Source: Alteriqipengyuania lutimaris (GTDB lineage: Bacteria > Pseudomonadota > Alphaproteobacteria > Sphingomonadales > Sphingomonadaceae). From it: a stretch of DNA of 64,000 nt. The notes beneath the pieces were generated by a model, which searched no databases, was not told the DNA's origin, and saw only the letters and a list, made by a program, of their open reading frames with translations. Each line of letters starts with the position of its first letter. The first letter of the stretch is position 1. Where the stretch lies: NCBI RefSeq assembly GCF_003363135.1, contig NZ_QRBB01000001.1, forward strand, positions 1,958,501 through 2,022,500. Reading direction: 5' to 3'. A program made the position numbers and the translations under genes. Below are positions 56,348 to 64,000 of this stretch, in pieces.

Positions 56348-57634
56348 ATGCATGCCTCCGGCGACCATGATCTGCTGACCGGCCTTGCGAGCGCCGCGCA
56401 GGCGCGCGCGACGCTGGGCGAGTGGCTGGGGCGCGAGAAAACCCGCGTCCATGCGCTGCTGCTCGTGCTCGGCCGGTTCGACAGCGTCAACCTGGCGCAC
56501 GGCGCGGTGGCGGGCGATTTCGCGCTGACCGAGGTGGCGCGGCGGATCAGCCATTTCGCGGAAGACGAGTTCGAGGGCGGGCAATGGTTCGCCGCGCGGC
56601 TCGACGGGGGCAAGTTCCTGCTCGCCACGCGCGAACCCGCGAGCCGCGAGCGGTGGCAGTTCCTCGCCGAAGCGCTGGCCGACGGGATCGCCCAGCCGCT
56701 CGCGGGGACGGCGATCGGCATACCGCAGCTCTGGCCGCATATTGCGCTGATCCGCGCGCTTTCGGGCGACGATCCGGCGAGCGTGCTGGGCCGCCTCGGC
56801 GATGCGCAGGTCGGCCTCAAGGGAGAGCCGGGGCGCAGGATCGTGTGGATCGACCGCGACGAGGCTCCCGCCGGGCTCGACGGAGCCCAGGTCGAGGCGG
56901 AACTGCGCCGCGCGCTCGACCAAAATGCCGTCTCGCTCCATTTCCAGCCCCAGTTCCGCCTGTCGGACGATGCACTGATCGGGGCCGAGGCACTGGTCCG
57001 GTGGGAACAGCCGCTGCTCGGCTCGGTCGGCGGCGAAGCGCTGCTGAGGATCGCGGCGCGCGCCGACCTCACCACGCAGCTGACGCGGCGGGTGATGGGT
57101 GCTTCGCTGAAAGCGGTTCTTGCCTGGCCGACGGGCCTGAAATGCTCGATCAACATCACCGCCGCCGATCTGGCGGTGGCGCGTTTCCCACGGGAAATGC
57201 TCGACATGGTCGGCGATCTTGGAGTCGATCCCGCGCGGGTGACGCTCGAAATCACCGAGCAGGCGTTGCTGGGCGATCTGGACCTTGCCGCGCGCTCGCT
57301 CGGCAGGTTGCGCGATGCGGGCATGTCCATCGCGCTTGACGATTTCGGCGCGGGCTTCTGCAATTTCGGCTATCTCAAATACCTGCCGCTCGACATCCTC
57401 AAGCTCGACCGGCTGATGCTCGACGGCGTGCGCGAGAACGCGCGCGACCGGGCGGTGCTGCGCGGGGTGGTGGCGATGGCCCGTGCGCTCGACCTGCAAG
57501 TGCTGGCCGAGGGGGTCGAGCACGAGGCGCAGCGGCAGATCGCGCTGGAAGAAGGCTGCACCGCCTATCAGGGCTTCCTGCGTGCCAAGCCGATGGCGCA
57601 GGCGGAATTCCTGGACCTGGCCCGAAAAGGCTGA
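56348..57634 (+). CDS. EAL-domain cyclic-di-GMP phosphodiesterase with degenerate GGDEF
   Basis: A 428-residue protein with two domains. Residues about 8-150 resemble a GGDEF fold (opening HDLLTGLAS), but the signature position reads DGGKF, so it should not make c-di-GMP. The EAL domain (about 190-425) keeps the catalytic set: EALVRW, SINITAADL, LEITEQAL, ALDDFGAGF, LKLDR and LAEGVEH with a final YQGF. It probably degrades c-di-GMP to pGpG. The ATG at 56348 follows GAGGGGGG; an in-frame ATG at 56207 is possible. There is no transmembrane segment. Confidence 0.88.
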   Translation: MHASGDHDLLTGLASAAQARATLGEWLGREKTRVHALLLVLGRFDSVNLAHGAVAGDFALTEVARRISHFAEDEFEGGQWFAARLDGGKFLLATREPASRERWQFLAEALADGIAQPLAGTAIGIPQLWPHIALIRALSGDDPASVLGRLGDAQVGLKGEPGRRIVWIDRDEAPAGLDGAQVEAELRRALDQNAVSLHFQPQFRLSDDALIGAEALVRWEQPLLGSVGGEALLRIAARADLTTQLTRRVMGASLKAVLAWPTGLKCSINITAADLAVARFPREMLDMVGDLGVDPARVTLEITEQALLGDLDLAARSLGRLRDAGMSIALDDFGAGFCNFGYLKYLPLDILKLDRLMLDGVRENARDRAVLRGVVAMARALDLQVLAEGVEHEAQRQIALEEGCTAYQGFLRAKPMAQAEFLDLARKG

Positions 57635-57661
57635 ACAGGCACAGGGGGGGGAGGTGGGCAA

Positions 57662-58723
57662 ATGGGAAAGTTTCTGATCGGTCTGGCGTGGGCGACGCTC
57701 TGGCTCGGCGCTCCTGCCACGGCGCAGGAGATGGCACTGGACAGCGCGCAGGTGCCTGCCAGCGGCGAGATTGAGCAACTCGCGATTCCGTCGGTACCCG
57801 GTGTCGTCATCGCGGGCACGCTGCGGCTGCCCAAGGGGCACGGCGAGGGGCCGTTCCCGCTGGTCGTGTGTTTTGCCGGTTCGGGAAAGTGGTCGCGCGG
57901 CGGCTATCATCTGCTGTCCGAACGGCTGCTGGCACGCGGCATCGCCATGTTCGAGTTGGACAAGCGAGGCGCGGGCCAGTCGACCGGCACCTTTACCGAT
58001 TCAATCACCGAACACGTGATCGACGGGCACGCGGTTATCCGTGCCCTGCGAATCCACAAGTCGATCGATGGAGCACGCATCGGCGTATGCGGGCTGAGCC
58101 AAGGCGGAACCGTGGCGCCTTCGCTGGCCGCACAGGATTCCGAGATCGCTGCGGTCGTGACATTCGCCGGGCCGGTTGGCCGCCGGGGCGAGCTCTTCCT
58201 CGATGCGCTTCGCCGGACCTTGCTGGGATCGTACCCGCAGGCCCATCAACAGGTGGATGTCCTGGTGGCGGCCACCGAATCGTTGATGGACGCTTATCAA
58301 CGCGATGCATCAGCTGCCGAGATCGAACCGCTGCGCGAAGCGGTGATCGAGGCGATGGTGGCAACGGGTTTCACCCGAGCCGAGGCGGAGAACACCTACG
58401 CCGTACTCGACACGCCGCAGACCCGTTCGATGTACGCCGTCGGATCGTTCGAGGATCTGCAGGCGCTGGATATCCCCGTGCTCGCGCTATTCGCCGATCG
58501 GGACCGCGTGGTAGAGGCGCAACTCAACGCTTCGGCTGCGGCCGAGGCGCTGCGGGGGAACGCAGATGCGGCGGTATTTACCGTGGCGGGATACGGGCAT
58601 ACGTTCCAGCCGGTGGATCCCGATACCGGTGACGCCACCGGAGGTGCGATGCTGGACGCGCCCGAAGTGCTCGAATTGGTGGCGGACTGGCTGGCACGGC
58701 GGTTCGGCGTTTCCGCACGCTAG
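57662..58723 (+). CDS. Exported alpha/beta hydrolase
   Basis: A 353-residue hydrolase with a signal peptide (LIGLAWATLWLGAPATAQ). The nucleophile elbow is GVCGLSQGGTVAP (catalytic Ser near residue 145), the oxyanion region is VVCFAGSGKWSRGGYH, and the acid is in FADRDRVVEA, with a C-terminal histidine in GYGHTFQP. This is the dienelactone-hydrolase-like/peptidase S9-like form with a hydrophobic mid-section. The last 4 bp overlap the end of convergent mfd. The substrate is unknown; an exported esterase or peptidase role is likely. Confidence 0.87.
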   Translation: MGKFLIGLAWATLWLGAPATAQEMALDSAQVPASGEIEQLAIPSVPGVVIAGTLRLPKGHGEGPFPLVVCFAGSGKWSRGGYHLLSERLLARGIAMFELDKRGAGQSTGTFTDSITEHVIDGHAVIRALRIHKSIDGARIGVCGLSQGGTVAPSLAAQDSEIAAVVTFAGPVGRRGELFLDALRRTLLGSYPQAHQQVDVLVAATESLMDAYQRDASAAEIEPLREAVIEAMVATGFTRAEAENTYAVLDTPQTRSMYAVGSFEDLQALDIPVLALFADRDRVVEAQLNASAAAEALRGNADAAVFTVAGYGHTFQPVDPDTGDATGGAMLDAPEVLELVADWLARRFGVSAR

Positions 58724-61700
58724 GCCGCAACATCTTCCTTTTTCGCAGTCCGCTTTGCGATGGCGCTCAGCCCCTTGGTCAGTTGGAACAGGCCGTTGAG
58801 GCGGCTTTGCGGGTCGTTCCAGGCCCGGTTGACCACCAGCTTCATGTCGGGACGCAGTTTCACCGCCTCGGCGCGCTTGTCCACGTAAGCGAGCAGGCCG
58901 CCGGGGTTGGGGAAGTCGTCCTTGTGAAAGGTGACCAGCGTTCCGCGGGCGCCGACATCGATCTTGGCGATATTGGCGGCGATCGCCTGGTGCTTGATCT
59001 CGATCAGGCGGACGAGGTTCTGCGTGGCGGAGGGAAGCTCGCCGAAGCGGTCGATCATCTCGGCGGCCAGTCCTTCGATCTCCGCCTTGTCGCTCGCCTG
59101 GTTGAGGCGGCGATAAAGCGCCATGCGCACGGCGAGGTCTGGCACGTAATCCTCGGGGATCATGATCGGTGCATCGACCGTGATCTGCGGGCTGAAATCT
59201 TCCGCAGGCTTCTCCAGCCCCATCTCGCCCGCCTTGGCCGCCAGGATCGCGTCCTCCAGCATCGACTGGTAGAGTTCGAAGCCGACTTCGCGGATGTGGC
59301 CCGACTGTTCGTCGCCCAGCAGGTTGCCCGCGCCGCGAATGTCGAGATCGTGGCTGGCGAGCTGGAACCCTGCGCCGAGGCTGTCGAGATCGCTCAGCAC
59401 CTTGAGGCGCTTCTCCGCCACTTCGGACAGCGCGGTGTCGGCGGGCGTGGTGAGGTAGGCATAGGCGCGCAGCTTCGCGCGGCCCACGCGCCCGCGCAGC
59501 TGGTAGAGCTGGGCGAGGCCGAAGCGGTCGGCGCGGTGGATGATGATCGTGTTCGCGCTCGAGATATCGAGCCCGCTTTCGACGATCGTGGTCGAGAGCA
59601 GCACGTCGTATTTCTTCTCGTAGAACGCGCTCATCCGGTCCTCGACCTCGGACGGGCTCATCTGGCCGTGCGCGGGGACGACCTTCACCTCGGGCACGTT
59701 CTCGCGCAGCCATTCCTCGATCGCTTCCATGTCCGCGATGCGCGGGCACACGATGAAGCTCTGCCCGCCGCGATGGTGTTCGCGCAGCAGCGCCTCGCGG
59801 ATCACCATGTCATCCCACTCCATCACGTAGGTGCGCACTGCGAGGCGGTCGACCGGCGGCGTCTGGATGGTGGAAAGCTCGCGCAGGCCGGTCATCGCCA
59901 TCTGCAGCGTGCGCGGGATGGGCGTCGCGGTGAGCGTGAGCATGTGCACGTCGGCGCGCAGCGTCTTGAGCTTTTCCTTGTGGGTGACGCCAAAGCGCTG
60001 CTCCTCGTCCACGATCACGAGGCCCAGATCCTTGAACTTGGTCGACTTGGAGAGGATCGCGTGCGTGCCGATGACGATATCCATCGTCCCGTCGGCCAGT
60101 GCATCGCGCGTCTCGCTCGCTTCCTTGGGCGGGACGAGGCGGCTGAGGCGCCCGACCTTGAGCGGGAAGCCGGCAAAGCGCTCGGCGAAATGCTGGTAGT
60201 GCTGGCGCGCGAGCAGGGTGGTGGGCGCCACTACAGCGACCTGCTGGCCGCCCATCGCCGCGACGAACGCCGCGCGCAGCGCGACCTCGGTCTTGCCGAA
60301 GCCGACATCGCCGCAAACGAGCCTGTCCATCGGCTTGCCGCTTTCGAGGTCGCGCAGCACGTCTTCGATCGCGCGCTCCTGATCGTCGGTCTCCTCCCAC
60401 GGGAAGCGGTCGACGAACTGATTGTAGCTGGCCTCGTCGGCTTCGAGCACGGGCGCCTTTTTCAGCGCGCGCTGCGCGGCGGTGCGCATCAGTTCGCTGG
60501 CGATCTCGCGGATCCGTTCGCGCAGCTGGGCGCGGCGTTTCTGCCATGCCTCGCCGCCCAGCCGGTCGAGCATGACCGCCTCTTCGGACGATCCGTAACG
60601 CGAGAGGACTTCGAGGTTCTCGACCGGAATGTAGAGCTTGTCGCCGCCTTTGTACTCCAGCATCACGCAGTCGTGCTGGCTCTTGCCGACAGCGATCGGT
60701 TCGAGGCCGAGATACTTGCCGATGCCGTGTTCGGTATGGACCACCAGGTCGCCGCGCGAGAGCGCCTGAAGCTCGCTCAGGAAGGCATCGGAATCCTTGC
60801 GCTTCTTGCGCCGGCGCACCAGCCGGTCACCCAGCAGGTCCTGCTCAGTGACAAGCTCGATATCGTCGCTGGCGAAGCCGCTGTCGAGCGGCAGGATCAT
60901 CGCGGTGGGCTTGGCTTTGGCCGACTTGCCCAGCGCATCCTGCCAGCTTTCGGCGAGCGTGACGTTTGTGCCCGCCTCGCCGAGGATCGAGCCGATGCGC
61001 TGGCGGCTCCCCTTCGAATAGGCGGCCAGCAGCGGGCGCTTGCCCGCCTTGGCGATGGCCTTGAAATGCGCGGCCGCCGCTTCGTACACATTGTCGCCGC
61101 GCGCACGCTCGGGCGCGAAGTCGCGGGCGGAGCGGAAGCCGAAATCGATCACGCTGTCGCTCTCGGGCTCGTCGAAGCCGGTCGCGCGGTGGACGGGGCG
61201 ATTGCCCATCACGCCGTCGATCTCGTCCTGCGTCAGGTAGAGCGCTTCCGGGTCGAGCGGTCTGTAGCTGCCCGCCTTCTGTCCGGCGGTCTCGGTCCGC
61301 GTGCGGCGGTATTCGGCGATGTCGGAGATACGCTCCTCGAACGCGGCGAGCGCGCCGGTGTCGATCACCACCGGGTCGCTCTCGTCCAGGTGGTCGAACA
61401 GCGTCGCCAGCCGCTCCTCGAACAGCGGCAGCCAGTGCTCCATCCCGGCTTGCCGGCGACCTTCGCTGACCGCCTCGTAAAGCGGGTCCTGCGTGGCGTT
61501 CGCACCGAAGCGTTCGCGATAGCCGGAGCGGAAGCGCTTGATCGTCGCGTCTTCGAGCAGCACCTCGCTGGCGGGCAGCAGCAGGAAGGAATCGAGCGTG
61601 CCGGTGGTGCGCTGGGTCGACGGATCGAACAGGCGCAGGCTTTCCAGCTCGTCGCCGAAGAAATCGAGCCGCAGGCCTTGCTCTAGGCCGGAGGGAAAGA

Positions 61701-62211
61701 TGTCGAAGATCGACCCGCGCACCGCGAATTCGCCCGCGTCGATCACGGTGTCGGTGCGGCTGTAGCCCTGCTTCTGCAGCAGCTGGGTCAGGCTCTCGTG
61801 CCCGATATGGACGCCGGGTTTCAGCTCGCGCACCGCCTCGCGAATGCGGAACGGGGTGAGCATGCGCTGGAGCACCGCGTTGGCGGTGGTGACGAGCAGC
61901 TGCGGCGCGCCTTTCTCGGCCTGCAGGCGGTGCAGCGCGGAGAGCCGCTGCGTGCTGATCGAGAGCGCGGGGCTGGCGCGGTCGTAGGGCAGGCAATCCC
62001 ATGCGGGCAGCTCGATCACGCTCAGCTCGGGCGCGAAATAGCGTGCGGCATCGGCGACCGCGCGCATCGCGCTGTCTTCGGGCGCGATGAACACGGCGCG
62101 ACGTTTGGCGGCGCGGGCGATGTCCGCCATGACCAGCGGCTGCGCACCGCGGGCGACCTGTGCGAAGGTGAGCGGCTGTTTGGCGGCGAGGATGCGGGAA
62201 AGATCGGGCAT
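58720..62211 (-). CDS. mfd: Transcription-repair coupling factor
   Basis: A 1,163-residue DNA translocase that removes stalled RNA polymerase and recruits UvrA. The N-terminal UvrB-like domain runs to about residue 350. The RNA-polymerase-binding domain has LVVHTEHGIGKYLGLEPI, and the RecG-like motor contains CGDVGFGKTEVALRAAFVAA, VDEEQRFGVTHKEKLK and TATPIPRTLQMAMTGLREL. The TRCF C-terminal domain ends the protein. All motor motifs are intact. It lies 100 bp from sdhE, in the same direction. Confidence 0.96.
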   Translation of the reverse strand: MPDLSRILAAKQPLTFAQVARGAQPLVMADIARAAKRRAVFIAPEDSAMRAVADAARYFAPELSVIELPAWDCLPYDRASPALSISTQRLSALHRLQAEKGAPQLLVTTANAVLQRMLTPFRIREAVRELKPGVHIGHESLTQLLQKQGYSRTDTVIDAGEFAVRGSIFDIFPSGLEQGLRLDFFGDELESLRLFDPSTQRTTGTLDSFLLLPASEVLLEDATIKRFRSGYRERFGANATQDPLYEAVSEGRRQAGMEHWLPLFEERLATLFDHLDESDPVVIDTGALAAFEERISDIAEYRRTRTETAGQKAGSYRPLDPEALYLTQDEIDGVMGNRPVHRATGFDEPESDSVIDFGFRSARDFAPERARGDNVYEAAAAHFKAIAKAGKRPLLAAYSKGSRQRIGSILGEAGTNVTLAESWQDALGKSAKAKPTAMILPLDSGFASDDIELVTEQDLLGDRLVRRRKKRKDSDAFLSELQALSRGDLVVHTEHGIGKYLGLEPIAVGKSQHDCVMLEYKGGDKLYIPVENLEVLSRYGSSEEAVMLDRLGGEAWQKRRAQLRERIREIASELMRTAAQRALKKAPVLEADEASYNQFVDRFPWEETDDQERAIEDVLRDLESGKPMDRLVCGDVGFGKTEVALRAAFVAAMGGQQVAVVAPTTLLARQHYQHFAERFAGFPLKVGRLSRLVPPKEASETRDALADGTMDIVIGTHAILSKSTKFKDLGLVIVDEEQRFGVTHKEKLKTLRADVHMLTLTATPIPRTLQMAMTGLRELSTIQTPPVDRLAVRTYVMEWDDMVIREALLREHHRGGQSFIVCPRIADMEAIEEWLRENVPEVKVVPAHGQMSPSEVEDRMSAFYEKKYDVLLSTTIVESGLDISSANTIIIHRADRFGLAQLYQLRGRVGRAKLRAYAYLTTPADTALSEVAEKRLKVLSDLDSLGAGFQLASHDLDIRGAGNLLGDEQSGHIREVGFELYQSMLEDAILAAKAGEMGLEKPAEDFSPQITVDAPIMIPEDYVPDLAVRMALYRRLNQASDKAEIEGLAAEMIDRFGELPSATQNLVRLIEIKHQAIAANIAKIDVGARGTLVTFHKDDFPNPGGLLAYVDKRAEAVKLRPDMKLVVNRAWNDPQSRLNGLFQLTKGLSAIAKRTAKKEDVAA

Positions 62212-62311
62212 TGGTGTCTAAGTCGCTCCTGCGCAAAGGCGTTCCGCGCACACGAAAATTGCCCCCTGCCCGGATCGGGAAGGGGGGTCGATGGCTGTTG
62301 GTGACGTGGCC

Positions 62312-62587
62312 CTAGCGCGGAATATCGACGTAATCGAGCTTTTGCATGATCGCGATGCGTTCGCCCTGCATTTCGGCGGGTACGGGCTGCGTCTTGAGCG
62401 CCCAGGCCATGATGTCGACATCGTCGTAATCGAGCAGCCTTTCGAACCAGACGAGGTCGTCCTCGGCCCAGTCGGCGTGGTAGCGATCGAAATAGCCGCC
62501 GATCATGTAATCGGCTTCGCGCGTGCCGCGGTGCCAGCTGCGGAATTTCGCGCGGGCGAGGCGGGCTTCGAAGGTGGGGGCGGTCAT
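62312..62587 (-). CDS. sdhE: FAD assembly factor SdhE
   Basis: A 91-residue protein promoting covalent FAD attachment to succinate dehydrogenase. The essential RGxxE region is WHRGTREADYMIGGYFD near residue 19, followed by WFERLLDYDDVDIMAW. Length and motif fit the YgfY/Sdh5 family. It is transcribed just upstream of mfd and lies head-to-head with recG across a palindromic repeat. Confidence 0.95.
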   Translation of the reverse strand: MTAPTFEARLARAKFRSWHRGTREADYMIGGYFDRYHADWAEDDLVWFERLLDYDDVDIMAWALKTQPVPAEMQGERIAIMQKLDYVDIPR

Positions 62588-62615
62588 GGCTGCCCTTTAA
62601 CCCCTGCGCCTTCAT

Positions 62616-62707
62616 TCGTCATCCCTATGCAGGCAGGGATCCATCCGAGGCTGGCGGCCCGCGATATCGACAGCTTATCTGGACCCCTGCCTGCGCAGGG
62701 GTGACGA
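62616..62707. repeat. REP/BIME-like palindromic repeat element
   Basis: Two 27-bp arms face each other: 62616-62642 and 62681-62707. Right arm reversed matches left arm with four transitions only (positions 7, 12, 13 and 24). Each arm carries its own palindrome, for example CCCCTGCCTGCGCAGGGG in the right arm. A 38-bp spacer separates them. Sequences of this kind (CCCTGCGCAGGCAGGGATCC) are common dispersed repeats in proteobacteria. Confidence 0.75.
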
Positions 62708-62737
62708 CCGGATTTGTGGTGGAGTAAGGCTACGCCA

Positions 62738-64000
62738 ATGCGGCCCGAAATCCTCAACCCCCTGTTTGCCGAGGTCGACACGCTGGACGGTGTCGGCCCC
62801 AAGCTGAAGAAGCCGCTCGAGAAACTGCGCTGCACGCGGGTGCGCGACATTGCCTACCACTGGCCCGACCGCTTCGTGACGCGCCGCCCGGTCGACAATC
62901 TGGACGACGCGGGCGAGGGCGAGCAGATCATCGTCGCGCTGACCGTGACCGAACATCGCGCGGGTGCCTCGCGGCGCGCGCCGTACAAAATCCTCGCCAC
63001 CGACAGCGCGGGCAACGTGCTGGCGCTGACTTACTTCGGCCGGTCGAGCTACACCGCGAAAAAGCAGCTGCCGGTGGGCGAGAAGCGCCGCGTGGCGGGC
63101 AAGCTGGAGCGCTATGGCGACATGCTCCAGATGGTCCACCCGGACCATGTTCTGACGATGGAGGATGCCGCGCTCGGGCAAATGCGCGAGCCGATCTACC
63201 CGCTGGCGGAAGGGCTAACCCAGCCGCGCATGGCGAGCCTCGCGGCGCAGGCGCTCGATCGCCTGCCCGCGGTGCCCGAATGGATCGAGCCCGGCATGCT
63301 CGCGCAGCAGAAATGGCCCGCCTGGGCCGACGCGCTGCGCAGCGTGCACGCGCGCGATGACGAGACCGCGAAGGACCGGCTCGCCTACGACGAACTGCTG
63401 GCAAATGCGCTCGCGCTGCAACTGGTGCGCGCGGATAATCGCAGGAAGCGCGGCCGCCCGCTGGCAGGCGACGGGAGCCTGCGCAGCAAGCTGCAACTGC
63501 CGTTCCCGCTGACCGGCGCGCAGGAGCGCTCGATCCGCGAGATCGAGGGCGACCTCGCGCAGGACGCGCCGATGCTGCGCCTGCTGCAAGGCGATGTCGG
63601 CGCGGGCAAGACCGTGGTGGCGCTGCACGCGATGCTGGTCGCGGTGGAAGCGGGCGCGCAGGCGGCACTGCTCGCCCCGACCGAAATCCTCGCGCGCCAG
63701 CATTTCGAGACGCTGCGCGAGATGGCGCGGCCCACCGGGGTCGAGGTCGCGCTGTTGACGGGCCGCGACAAGGGCCGCTCGCGCGAGAGCATCCTGATGG
63801 GGCTGATGGACGGCAGCATCCAGATCGTCGTCGGCACGCACGCGATTTTCCAGGAGGCGGTGCAGTACCGCGACCTCGGGCTGGTGGTGGTGGACGAACA
63901 GCACCGCTTCGGCGTTTCGCAACGGCTCCAGATGGCGGGGAAGGGCAAGCGCCCGCCGCACACCCTTTCGATGACCGCGACCCCGATCCCGCGCACGCTG
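62738..64000 (+). CDS. recG: ATP-dependent DNA helicase RecG, 3' partial
   Basis: The first 421 residues of the branched-DNA helicase, running to the right edge. It starts with EILNPLFAEVDTLDGVGPKLKKPL, a wedge-domain opening, shown here as two pieces: NPLFAEVDTLDG and VGPKLKKPL. The OB-fold wedge follows. The motor starts with LPFPLTGAQERSI, Walker A LLQGDVGAGKTVVALHAM, Walker B VVVDEQHRFGVSQR, and TATPIPRTL at the cut end. The ATG at 62738 fits the family N-terminus. It processes stalled replication forks and Holliday junctions. Confidence 0.96.
   Translation, partial: MRPEILNPLFAEVDTLDGVGPKLKKPLEKLRCTRVRDIAYHWPDRFVTRRPVDNLDDAGEGEQIIVALTVTEHRAGASRRAPYKILATDSAGNVLALTYFGRSSYTAKKQLPVGEKRRVAGKLERYGDMLQMVHPDHVLTMEDAALGQMREPIYPLAEGLTQPRMASLAAQALDRLPAVPEWIEPGMLAQQKWPAWADALRSVHARDDETAKDRLAYDELLANALALQLVRADNRRKRGRPLAGDGSLRSKLQLPFPLTGAQERSIREIEGDLAQDAPMLRLLQGDVGAGKTVVALHAMLVAVEAGAQAALLAPTEILARQHFETLREMARPTGVEVALLTGRDKGRSRESILMGLMDGSIQIVVGTHAIFQEAVQYRDLGLVVVDEQHRFGVSQRLQMAGKGKRPPHTLSMTATPIPRTL

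Noticed and set aside
58783..61686. A 967-codon open frame on the plus strand opposite mfd
   Set aside because: It is antisense to a fully conserved mfd gene; long antisense frames are expected in GC-rich DNA, and its translation is Arg/His/Ala-rich with no domain.

Overview
The window is GC-rich, densely coded DNA from an alphaproteobacterium, most likely a sphingomonad of the Erythrobacteraceae type. The pointers are an AddAB recombination pair, a DivL-type tyrosine pseudo-kinase followed by tsaE, amgK, murU, addB, addA and trxA, a WalW-like polysaccharide deacetylase, a gene-transfer-agent-type holin, a sphingomonad-style TonB-dependent receptor, and tRNA genes that encode CCA. The genus is inferred from gene content only. 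Both ends cut genes: an M28 peptidase on the left and recG on the right.

Layout. 1-13 kb: M28 peptidase, CPA1 antiporter, tRNA-Pro, a bifunctional class A penicillin-binding protein, an AraC regulator, tRNA-Ile2, a WalW-like deacetylase, an unusual histidine-kinase-like protein, an Lrp/GFA/membrane-protein operon, then aroQ-accB-accC on the minus strand. 13.6-15.9 kb is a mixed patch: a lower-GC membrane protein, a lone GTA-type holin, a MaoC dehydratase and a small exported protein behind a strong promoter. 16.0-24.0 kb is a compact type IV secretion locus in the order virB1, B2, B3, B4, B6, B9, B10, B11, with no virB5, virB7, virB8 or virD4 and no relaxase. 24.1-31.5 kb: ppk1-ppx (polyphosphate), a queuosine-precursor transporter, tRNA-Arg, and a hemerythrin/phospholipase-D/folE operon. 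31.5-34.7 kb: a TetR regulator divergent from a TonB receptor whose promoter spacer holds a palindromic operator. 34.7-37 kb: a peroxiredoxin and ahcY with a perfect palindrome at its promoter. 37-48.4 kb: divL-tsaE-amgK-murU-addB-addA-trxA, joining cell-cycle signalling, tRNA modification, cell-wall recycling and double-strand break repair. 48.4-64 kb: an inositol-monophosphatase-family enzyme, argJ, a TonB-C-like protein, secA, a TauE-type permease, tRNA-Asn, nadK, an EAL protein, an alpha/beta hydrolase, mfd, sdhE, a REP-like palindromic repeat and recG.

Most of the window is housekeeping. The least ordinary parts are the VirB8-less type IV secretion locus with its upstream palindrome and promoter, the TetR operator set inside the TonB-receptor promoter, the ahcY palindrome, and the two kinase-like proteins with altered catalytic boxes. 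No CRISPR array, insertion sequence, integrase, rRNA or recognisable riboswitch was seen.
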